Assembly (NCBI GenBank): GCA_938092195.1
Contig: CALKHD010000201.1
Span: 1 to 39,189 of the forward strand
Source: an uncultured Flavobacteriales bacterium
GTDB lineage: Bacteria; Bacteroidota; Bacteroidia; Flavobacteriales_D; Sanyastnellaceae
DNA length: 39,189 nt
Reading direction: 5' to 3'
Position 1 is the stretch's first letter; each line of letters opens with the position of its first letter. Shown here one piece after another: positions 8,516-15,038 of this stretch. The translations under genes were made by a program, and so were the position numbers. A model generated the notes under the pieces. That model was not told where the DNA came from. It saw nothing but the letters and a program-made list of their open reading frames with translations, and did not search any database.

Positions 8516-8523
8516 CAAAGTTA
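8516..8523 (-). promoter_or_regulatory. Bacteroidota -7 promoter box TAACTTTG for the prenyl synthase run
   Basis: Read on the minus strand the bases are TAACTTTG, an exact match to the TAnnTTTG element bound by the primary sigma factor of Bacteroidota. Only CACC separates it from the ATG at 8511, so transcription would begin at or within a few bases of the start codon. No clear -33 TTTG is seen upstream. Confidence 0.55.
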
Positions 8524-8574
8524 CCTCTGAACCCTTCGTGGCGGTGAGCCGAGGTCACAGGCGTATTTTGCGCC

Positions 8575-9465
8575 ATGATTCTGTCCATGACCGGCTATGG
8601 AAAGGCCGAGGCGCACATCGGAGCGCGCAAGTACACCGTGGAATTGCGCTCGTTAAATGGGAAGGGCCTCGACCTTTCTGTGCGCATGCCTTCTCGGTTC
8701 CGAGAACGAGAAATGGACCTGAGAAAACGCGTCGGAAAGGCCGTGGGTCGAGGGAAGTCGGATTTGATGATCCACTTTGAGTCCGACGCCTCGGAGGTGC
8801 TTCACGAAGTGAACGCTGGCGTGGTTCAGCAATACATCGATCAACTGTCTCCCTTGTTTGAAGCCAACGGAATCCCCAACGGCCATAAAGAGGGACAGCT
8901 GCAGAAATTGAACTCGGCATTGAAAATGCCAGAGGTGGTGAGTGTTTCTCGGGAAGCTTTGGCCGAAGAGGAGTGGGAGGCGATGGAAGGTTTGGTTTCT
9001 GCGGCCATCGACCAATTCCAGGCATACCGCAAGCAAGAGGGGGAGGTGCTTCTGGCAGACTTTACGGCCAGAATTGACCGGATTGAGCAGCTGAGGACCG
9101 AATTGGCGCCATTGCTGAAGGCCAGAACCGACCGAACGCGCAGCCGGATCAAAGAACACCTTGAGGCCGACCTGCCCAAGGACCGGATCGACGAGAACCG
9201 TTTTGAACACGAGCTCATTTTTTATCTGGAAAAGCTCGATGTGACCGAGGAAATGGTGAGGCTGGAGGCCAACTGCCGCTATTTTGGTGAAATGCTTGCA
9301 GGAGATTCAGCCCAAGGCAAAAAATTGGGCTTCATTGCCCAAGAAATCGGCCGTGAAATCAACACGCTTGGCAGCAAAAGCCAGGACGCGGGGATGCAGA
9401 GAATTGTGGTCCAGATGAAGGACGAATTGGAGAAAATCAAAGAGCAAATCCTGAACGCTTTGTGA
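8575..9465 (+). CDS. yicC: YicC family protein (putative endoribonuclease)
   Basis: 296 residues, normal for the family. The N-terminal YicC_N signature MTGYGKAE (from residue 5), ELRSLNGKGLDL and FREREMDLRK are clear, as is the C-terminal DUF1732 block: KKLGFIAQEIGREINTL, then a Gln/Glu-rich helix ending in EQILNAL. The E. coli member has been reported as an endoribonuclease; that activity is carried over from the family. ATG 8575 is divergent from the prenyl synthase gene, 63 bases away. A near -7 box TATTTTG ends four bases before the ATG, mirroring the arrangement on the other strand. gmk begins one base after the stop, and nadD overlaps gmk, so this is a yicC-gmk-nadD operon. Confidence 0.95.
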   Translation: MILSMTGYGKAEAHIGARKYTVELRSLNGKGLDLSVRMPSRFREREMDLRKRVGKAVGRGKSDLMIHFESDASEVLHEVNAGVVQQYIDQLSPLFEANGIPNGHKEGQLQKLNSALKMPEVVSVSREALAEEEWEAMEGLVSAAIDQFQAYRKQEGEVLLADFTARIDRIEQLRTELAPLLKARTDRTRSRIKEHLEADLPKDRIDENRFEHELIFYLEKLDVTEEMVRLEANCRYFGEMLAGDSAQGKKLGFIAQEIGREINTLGSKSQDAGMQRIVVQMKDELEKIKEQILNAL

Positions 9466-9466
9466 G

Positions 9467-10105
9467 ATGCAACAGGAAGCACCCAAACCCAAAGGCATGG
9501 ATCTGAAATCCACAGGAACGGGGAAAGCAATGGCGTTTTGTGCCCCCTCTGGTGCAGGCAAAACCACGTTGGTGAAAAGCCTGATGTCCAGCCGCAATGA
9601 TGTGGCATTCAGCGTCAGTGCCACCAACCGTGCACTTAGGGGGGACGAAATCGATGGGAAAGACTACCACTTTTTGACCACGGAAGGATTCCAAGAACGC
9701 GTGGAGGCGGGTGAATTCTTGGAATGGGAAGAGGTGTACCCTGGCCGATTTTATGGGACCTTGTTCGAGGCCGTGGAGGCCATTTGGTCCTCTGGGAAAC
9801 ACGTCGCCTTCGACGTAGACGTGGAAGGGGGCATTCGGCTGAAAGAGCTGCTTGGAGACCGGATTCTGACCGTTTTTGTGCAACCCCCCTCATTGGAAGT
9901 GCTGGCCAAGCGATTGGAAAACCGAGGCACGGATAGCCCCAGCGAAATTGAGCGGCGACTGGCCAAGGCGGATTTGGAAATGAAGCGTGCGAACTTGTTT
10001 GATCACATTCTGATCAATGACGACTTGATGACGGCCTGTAGTGAGCTCACCAAGACGGCGGAATTGTTCCTTAGCCCCAACCAGGACAGCCGGCCAAAGT
10101 CATGA
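9467..10105 (+). CDS. gmk: Guanylate kinase
   Basis: Phosphorylates GMP to GDP with ATP. 212 residues. The P-loop is APSGAGKTT (26-34); the GMP-binding region has FSVSATNRALRGDEIDGKDY with the conserved arginines, tyrosine and acidic residues, then LEWEEVYPGRFYGT and the DVDVEGG box. The first 20 residues are a short non-conserved leader rich in Lys and Pro, and an internal ATG at residue 11 is a possible alternative start. The gene starts one base after the yicC stop and overlaps nadD by four bases, so translation is probably coupled through the trio. Confidence 0.97.
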   Translation: MQQEAPKPKGMDLKSTGTGKAMAFCAPSGAGKTTLVKSLMSSRNDVAFSVSATNRALRGDEIDGKDYHFLTTEGFQERVEAGEFLEWEEVYPGRFYGTLFEAVEAIWSSGKHVAFDVDVEGGIRLKELLGDRILTVFVQPPSLEVLAKRLENRGTDSPSEIERRLAKADLEMKRANLFDHILINDDLMTACSELTKTAELFLSPNQDSRPKS

Positions 10106-10710
10106 CCATTGGGCTCTACTTTGGGTCGTTCAACCCCATTCACACCGGGCACCTTGTGATTGCTCAGCACATGGTTTCTCACCATGGATTGGATGAGGTT
10201 TGGTTTGTTGTGACCCCCCACAACCCCATGAAGCAGGCCTCTGACTTGGCGCCCGAGGCCGATCGTTTGGAAATGGTTCAGCTGGCATTGGCCGACAATC
10301 CTCGGCTCAAAGCCCAAGATGTGGAGTTTGGCTTGCCAAGGCCCAACTACACGGCTCACACCATGGACTTCTTGGCCAAGCGCCACCCCGATAAAACGTT
10401 TCGAATCATCATTGGCGAGGACAACTTGCGCACCCTTCAGCAGTGGGCGAGGTGGCGCGAATTGGTGGATCGATTTGGATTTTTGGTCTACCCCCGGGCA
10501 TACGCCGATGGAGAGAAGCGGGATCTGGAGGGAACCATCGCCATTGATGGGGAGCACATTGTATTGAGCCCTGCTCCCATCATCAGCATCTCGAGCACGT
10601 ATTTGCGCAATGCCCTCGCCGCGGGGGATTCAGCCCGGTACTTGTTGCCCGATGAGGCTGCCGAAGTCATTCGAGACAAGGGGCTTTACGCCTTTCCAAA
10701 AGGGTCTTAG
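10102..10710 (+). CDS. nadD: Nicotinate-nucleotide adenylyltransferase
   Basis: Joins nicotinate mononucleotide and ATP to give deamido-NAD, the penultimate step of NAD synthesis. 202 residues, full length. Nucleotidyltransferase motif GLYFGSFNPIHTGHLVIA (4-21) with the GxFxPxHxGH core; the substrate-recognition segment VVTPHNPMKQ; GEDNLRTLQQW; and the C-terminal ISSTYLRNAL, equivalent to the ISSTxIR motif. The start ATG overlaps the gmk stop (ATGA). It converges on pth with only 22 bases between stops, which contain a 5-bp GCCTG/CAGGC stem with a three-base loop but no T-run. Confidence 0.96.
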   Translation: MTIGLYFGSFNPIHTGHLVIAQHMVSHHGLDEVWFVVTPHNPMKQASDLAPEADRLEMVQLALADNPRLKAQDVEFGLPRPNYTAHTMDFLAKRHPDKTFRIIIGEDNLRTLQQWARWRELVDRFGFLVYPRAYADGEKRDLEGTIAIDGEHIVLSPAPIISISSTYLRNALAAGDSARYLLPDEAAEVIRDKGLYAFPKGS

Positions 10711-10732
10711 TCGGGCCTGCTTCAGGCGCAAG

Positions 10733-11296
10733 TCAGGTGTTGTTGAACTGATTCATGGTGCGTTGAAGCCCGATGAAGGCAAAGGACTTCATGAGGTCCA
10801 CCACTTTGCCAAGTCGCTCCGGCAGGGCCTTTTCCTCTTCAGGAGAAAATGAGCCCAGAACATGGTCCACCTGCCGTCCCGGACCAAAGTCAGCCCCCAC
10901 ACCAAACCTCAGCCTCGGGTAAGCGGAATTTCCGAGAACAGCTTGAATGTCTTTGAGTCCATTGTGGCCGCCGTCGTTGCCCTTGGCCCGCAAGCGAAGC
11001 GTACCGAAGGGAAGGTTGATGTCGTCGGTCACAATGAGCATTCGATCGGCCGAAAGCTTCTCTGCATCCAACCAATGGCGGACAGACTTTCCGCTGAGGT
11101 TCATGAAAGTCGAGGGCTTCACCAGGATGAGTTGTCTCCCGCGATGCTTCATGCGGGCCACGTCACCGAGGCGGTCTGCCTTGAAGGCCACCCCCCCATC
11201 TTTGGCCAAGGCATCCAAGGCCATGAACCCAATGTTGTGGCGGGTCTGAACGTAATCGGCCCCGGGGTTACCGAGGCCGATCAACAAAAATTTCAT
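10733..11296 (-). CDS. pth: Peptidyl-tRNA hydrolase
   Basis: Cleaves peptidyl-tRNA released by stalled ribosomes so that the tRNA is recycled. 187 residues, full length. Signature LIGLGNPGADYVQTRHNIGF with catalytic His20, then KPSTFMNLSGKSV, VTDDINLPFGTLRLR with the catalytic-site Asp, and GNDGGHNGLKDI. Last gene of the prs-rplY-pth cluster, 9 bases after rplY. This ribosome-related order (prs, L25/ctc, pth) is seen in many bacteria. Confidence 0.98.
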   Translation of the reverse strand: MKFLLIGLGNPGADYVQTRHNIGFMALDALAKDGGVAFKADRLGDVARMKHRGRQLILVKPSTFMNLSGKSVRHWLDAEKLSADRMLIVTDDINLPFGTLRLRAKGNDGGHNGLKDIQAVLGNSAYPRLRFGVGADFGPGRQVDHVLGSFSPEEEKALPERLGKVVDLMKSFAFIGLQRTMNQFNNT

Positions 11297-11305
11297 GCGG
11301 TTGGA

Positions 11306-11932
11306 TTACTCCTCCGTAGAAGCTGCCTCAGCACCTTCTGCTGCCACAGCACCTTCTTCACCTCCCTCATCGGAGGCTGCAGACATCGCCGCACGTGTGC
11401 GACGGATGCCAAGAACAACAGCGGATTCATTCAAAGGAATTGTGCAGCCCTCGACTTCGAGGTCGGACACACGGATGGAGTCTCCAATCTCCAAATCGCT
11501 GATGTTCACCATCACGCTTTCTGGAATGTTCTTGGCGATTCCAACCACGGGAAGGCGGCGGTAAACCACATGGAGACGTCCTCCGTTCCGAACACCTTCG
11601 CTGGTGCCTTCGGTGCCGATGGGCAGCTTCACCCGGATGGGCTTGTCCTGAGACACTTGAAGCAAGTCAAGGTGAACGATTCGGTCTGTGACCGGGTGGA
11701 ACTGAATGTCTTGAATCACGCAGTCGCTCGTGGTTCCGCCCACCTCAAATTGAAGGAGGTATGTGTCGGAGGTAAAGACGACTTTGTTCAGTTGGACTTC
11801 GTTCACGTGAAAGTGAACCTGCTCGGACCCACCGTACAACACGCCGGGGACTTGTCCCTTGGCGCGCAATTCGGTCGCGTCCTTCTTCCCTACGCCCTCT
11901 CTGGGAGAGCCGCTCAATGAGGCAGTTTTCAT
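11306..11932 (-). CDS. rplY: 50S ribosomal protein L25 (Ctc form)
   Basis: Binds 5S rRNA in the large subunit. 208 residues, the long two-domain Ctc version. The N-terminal L25 domain has the signature SGSPREGVGKKDATELRAKGQVPGVLYGG, and the C-terminal TL5-like beta domain spans about residues 95-185 (IQDIQFHPVTDRIVHLDLLQV, IPLNESAVVLGI). The tail of about 25 residues is Ala/Glu-rich and low complexity, as often in Bacteroidota. It sits 9 bases after prs and 9 before pth. Confidence 0.96.
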   Translation of the reverse strand: MKTASLSGSPREGVGKKDATELRAKGQVPGVLYGGSEQVHFHVNEVQLNKVVFTSDTYLLQFEVGGTTSDCVIQDIQFHPVTDRIVHLDLLQVSQDKPIRVKLPIGTEGTSEGVRNGGRLHVVYRRLPVVGIAKNIPESVMVNISDLEIGDSIRVSDLEVEGCTIPLNESAVVLGIRRTRAAMSAASDEGGEEGAVAAEGAEAASTEE

Positions 11933-11941
11933 GGTTATGTA

Positions 11942-12886
11942 TTAAGTAATGAGGAAATGCGAACTGATGCTTTCGTTTTGGACCAGACACCGGATGACGG
12001 TGGCAAACAGGTCCGAAGAACCCAGCACGGTAATTTTTTCATGGGGCTTGTCGGCACGCAGCGGAATGCTGTCGGTAACCACAAGCTCAGTCAAGGCGCT
12101 GTCCTGGATCCGCTCGTAAGCAGGTCCCGACAGAACCGGATGTGTACAAACGGCACGGACACTGGCAGCGCCATGGTCTTTCATCATTCCCGCAGCTTTG
12201 GTCAAGGTGCCTGCTGTGTCGCAGATGTCATCCACCAAAACCACATCCTTTCCTTCCACGTCACCGATGACGCGCATGCTGGCGACTTCGTTGGCGACTT
12301 TGCGCTGCTTGTAGCAGATGGCCATGTCCACACCCAAGTACTTGGCGAAGGCATTGGCCCTTTTGGTGCCGCCGGTGTCTGGTGTGGCGATGAGGAGGTT
12401 GTCCGTTTTCATCTGCTCCAGATAGGGCAGGAAAACAGCCGAACCATAAATGTGGTCAACGGGAACTTCGAAGAATCCTTGAATCTGGTCGGCGTGCAAA
12501 TCCATGGTGATCACCCTGTCGACCCCTGCAGCGGTCAACATGTTGGCAATCAACTTTGCGCCAATGGCCACCCTCGGTGCGTCTTTGCGATCCTGTCTTG
12601 CGAAACCGAAATAGGGAATCACAGCTACGATGCGCTTGGCGGAAGCCCGCTTGGCGGCATCGATGAGCATCAACAACTCCATCAGGTTGTCCGAAGGAGG
12701 AAAGGTGCTTTGGACAATCACCACTTCTTTTCCTCTAACGGTCTCCTCAATGCTGACCCGGAATTCTCCGTCGCTGAACACCGTGTGCTTGACCGCACAA
12801 AGGGGTGTTCCGTATTCCATCGCAATGCGGCCCCCCAAATCAAGAGAGGCAGATCCAGCAAGAATGCGAATGGGAGAATCGTGCAT
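11942..12886 (-). CDS. prs: Ribose-phosphate pyrophosphokinase (PRPP synthetase)
   Basis: Makes PRPP from ribose 5-phosphate and ATP for nucleotide, NAD, His and Trp synthesis. 314 residues from ATG 12886 (MHDSPIRILAGSAS). The frame is open up to 12937, but a TATCTTTG promoter box lies inside that extension (12907-12914), so the internal ATG is preferred. Visible: FSDGEFRVSIEETVRGKEV, the ATP-binding FARQDRKD, the metal histidine region TMDLHADQIQGFF, the catalytic flexible loop KQRKVANEV, and the PRPP-binding motif VLVDDICDTAGTLTKAA. First gene of the prs-rplY-pth cluster and divergent from the histidine kinase gene. Confidence 0.96.
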   Translation of the reverse strand: MHDSPIRILAGSASLDLGGRIAMEYGTPLCAVKHTVFSDGEFRVSIEETVRGKEVVIVQSTFPPSDNLMELLMLIDAAKRASAKRIVAVIPYFGFARQDRKDAPRVAIGAKLIANMLTAAGVDRVITMDLHADQIQGFFEVPVDHIYGSAVFLPYLEQMKTDNLLIATPDTGGTKRANAFAKYLGVDMAICYKQRKVANEVASMRVIGDVEGKDVVLVDDICDTAGTLTKAAGMMKDHGAASVRAVCTHPVLSGPAYERIQDSALTELVVTDSIPLRADKPHEKITVLGSSDLFATVIRCLVQNESISSHFLIT

Positions 12887-12906
12887 AAAGGCGCTTTTAA
12901 CGGGGG

Positions 12907-12914
12907 CAAAGATA
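12907..12914 (-). promoter_or_regulatory. -7 promoter box TATCTTTG for prs-rplY-pth
   Basis: The minus strand reads TATCTTTG, an exact TAnnTTTG match, 20 bases before ATG 12886. Transcription would start about 13-16 bases before that ATG. This placement argues against the longer frame beginning at 12937. I see no good -33 TTTG. Confidence 0.5.
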
Positions 12915-12956
12915 GTTCGGGAGTCTTTGCGAAGCATCCCCCTGTAATTTTACATC

Positions 12957-14276
12957 ATGAAACAGCGACGCACTTTGTTTCTCGTTGTGGGCATGGGGGG
13001 CCTCCTCATGGGCCTATTGACCATGCAATTCAGCTGGGTCCGGGCATTGGTAGAGGCCAGGAGTTCCTTGTTCGACGAGCAGGCGCGAACCGCTTTGGTG
13101 GAGGTTCAATCGGTCCTAACGATCACAGGGGCCACCTTCCCTTCCGCTCTGTCGCCGGGGATATCGCCAGTTTCGGGTCCCCGAGCTGACAGCCTGGCGG
13201 AGGTGAGGGCAGAAGCAGCCATGGCGCGTGAAGACGCCATGCTCGTTGCCGACAGCGTGCTCACCCTTGTTCTGAAGAACCGAGACATTGACTTTCGGTT
13301 TCGGTCGGCTTTGTTGGACAGGTATGGCCGCCCCATTTTTTTGAGGGATGATGATGTGGACCGGTTGGAGTCGTTTCAGGATGAAGGATATCGGATTGCA
13401 GCAGGCGATGCGCAAAGCTTGGAGGATGTTCAGCTGTACACGGTTTTCTTCCCCCGAAGAAATTTGGTGTTGGCAGGAGACATGTGGCTGGAGCTGACCG
13501 TCAACCTGCTTCTGATGGTGGTCCTGCTCTTCTTCACCGTCTATGCTGCGTCGGGCCTTCGAAAGGCGGAAAGATTGAACCGGCTCAAGAGCGACCTCAT
13601 CAACAACATGACGCACGAGCTCAAAACCCCCATCTCCACCATTGGGTTGGCGGGAGAAGCACTGCTCGACCCCGCCATGGCAAGCGATGCTGAAAACGTG
13701 AGGTATTACGTTCAGTTGATCCGTTCCGAAAACAAACGCCTGGGCCAACTCGTGGAAAACGTGCTGAGGGCGGCCATGTTGGACCAAGGAGAGATCGAGC
13801 TGTTCCGCCAGACCATCAACTTTCACGACTTGATCAGAGACGTGCTGCGGAATCACGCCATCCACATCAAAAAGCAAGGTGGAAGCACAGCCAGTCAGCT
13901 GTCGGCCAACGACCCGTTGGTTCATGGAGACAAGACCCACTTGACGAATGTGGTCTTCAACCTGGTGGACAATGCCATCAAGTATGGAGGGGACTCCCCG
14001 AAACTCACGGTTCGCTCTTGGAATGAGTCAGGAATGTTGCACGTGGCATTCACCGATAACGGAATTGGAATCGCCAAAGAGCATTTGGGCAAGGTTTTTG
14101 ATAAGCTCTATCGTGTCCCCACCGGGAATGTTCACGATGTCAAGGGCTTTGGCCTTGGTTTGAGCTACGTTCATGCAGTCATGGCGCAACACTCAGGCAA
14201 AATTGGCGTTGTGAGTATACCCGGCAAGGGCAGCACATTCACCTTGGTTTTGCCCCAAAAGACGACAGTGTCATGA
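12957..14276 (+). CDS. rprX: Sensor histidine kinase, RprX-like
   Basis: Inner-membrane sensor of 439 residues. TM1 is at about 7-27 (LFLVVGMGGLLMGLLTMQF), followed by a periplasmic segment of about 150 residues and TM2 at about 177-199. The phospho-acceptor helix contains MTHELKTPIST with His220. The ATPase domain has the N box NVVFNLVDNAIKYGG, G1 DNGIGI, the F box region VFDKLYR and G2 GFGLGLSYV. The stop overlaps the response-regulator start by four bases, so the pair is coupled. I assign it to the RprX family mainly because its partner closely resembles RprY as I remember it. The periplasmic part has no domain I recognise, so the signal is unknown. A near -7 box (TAATTTTA) ends four bases before the ATG. 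Confidence 0.88.
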   Translation: MKQRRTLFLVVGMGGLLMGLLTMQFSWVRALVEARSSLFDEQARTALVEVQSVLTITGATFPSALSPGISPVSGPRADSLAEVRAEAAMAREDAMLVADSVLTLVLKNRDIDFRFRSALLDRYGRPIFLRDDDVDRLESFQDEGYRIAAGDAQSLEDVQLYTVFFPRRNLVLAGDMWLELTVNLLLMVVLLFFTVYAASGLRKAERLNRLKSDLINNMTHELKTPISTIGLAGEALLDPAMASDAENVRYYVQLIRSENKRLGQLVENVLRAAMLDQGEIELFRQTINFHDLIRDVLRNHAIHIKKQGGSTASQLSANDPLVHGDKTHLTNVVFNLVDNAIKYGGDSPKLTVRSWNESGMLHVAFTDNGIGIAKEHLGKVFDKLYRVPTGNVHDVKGFGLGLSYVHAVMAQHSGKIGVVSIPGKGSTFTLVLPQKTTVS

Positions 14277-14968
14277 AACAACAACTCGACATCCTTCTCT
14301 GTGAAGACGACCCCAATCTCGGTAAACTTCTGTCCGACTTTCTGAATCGGAAAGGCTACAACGCCACCTGGGCTCAGGATGGAGCCGAAGGGGTGAGACA
14401 GTTTCGCGTGGGTTCGTATGACTTTGTGATCCTCGACGTCATGATGCCCGTCAAGGACGGCTATCAAGTGGCCGAAGAGATTCGCGGGTTGAATCGCCAC
14501 GTGCCCATCCTGTTCTTGACGGCCAAGAGCCAGAGAGAAGACACCCTGCAAGGGTTCAAGGTTGGTGCAGATGATTACATGACCAAGCCGTTCTCCATGG
14601 ACGAGTTGGAAATGCGAATCGAGGCCATTCTTCGGCGTTCAGCGGCATTGCCCGACACGGAAGACGAAGTGGAAGAGCTCACCATCGGCCTCTATGCTTA
14701 CGATTACAACCGCCAGGAATTGCGGGTGAATGATCAGGCGCAGCGTTTGACCACCAAGGAAAACGAACTGCTCTTTTTGTTGACCAAGTCTAAAAACGCG
14801 CTTCTGGAGCGGGACTTTGCCTTGAACGCGATTTGGGGTGACGCCAACTACTTCAATGGACGCAGCATGGATGTGTACATCGCGAAATTGCGAAAACACC
14901 TGAAGGAGGATTCACGCGTGGAAATTTTGAATGTCCACGGCAAAGGCTTCAAGCTGATTGCCGACTGA
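14273..14968 (+). CDS. rprY: OmpR-family response regulator, RprY-like
   Basis: 231 residues: receiver domain (about 5-120) plus a C-terminal winged-helix DNA-binding domain (about 135-229). Acidic pocket Asp12/Asp13 (LLCEDDPNLGKLL), phosphorylated Asp55 (VILDVMMP), Thr83 (LFLTAKS) and Lys105 (YMTKPFSMDELEMRIEAIL). The DNA-binding part has LTTKENELLFLL, NYFNGRSMDVYIAKLRKHL and HGKGFKLI. This matches, from memory, the RprY regulators of Bacteroides and Porphyromonas over the whole length. Coupled to the kinase by an ATGA overlap. dnaG follows 70 bases later. Confidence 0.93.
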   Translation: MKQQLDILLCEDDPNLGKLLSDFLNRKGYNATWAQDGAEGVRQFRVGSYDFVILDVMMPVKDGYQVAEEIRGLNRHVPILFLTAKSQREDTLQGFKVGADDYMTKPFSMDELEMRIEAILRRSAALPDTEDEVEELTIGLYAYDYNRQELRVNDQAQRLTTKENELLFLLTKSKNALLERDFALNAIWGDANYFNGRSMDVYIAKLRKHLKEDSRVEILNVHGKGFKLIAD

Positions 14969-14986
14969 ATTTTGAGGGAGCGAAAC

Positions 14987-15033
14987 CGCGAAAAGGACCA
15001 AGGAGAAGTCCTATCTTGTTTCTCCGTTTCGCG
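14987..15033 (+). promoter_or_regulatory. Nested stem-loop in the dnaG leader
   Basis: Between the regulator stop and the dnaG ATG (15039), CGCGAAA (14987-14993) can pair with TTTCGCG (15027-15033), and inside it GGAGAA (15002-15007) pairs with TTCTCC (15020-15025). The outer stem ends five bases before the start codon. There is no T-run, so a simple terminator is unlikely; a translation-control or RNA-processing hairpin is possible. The loop contains TATCTTG, close to a -7 box. The base pairing is seen directly; the function is inference. Confidence 0.35.
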
Positions 15034-15038
15034 CTCGC

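Noticed and set aside
7024..8547. 507-codon plus-strand frame
   Set aside because: Antisense to three well-supported genes (glucosaminidase start, MORN lipoprotein, prenyl synthase) and without any family signature.
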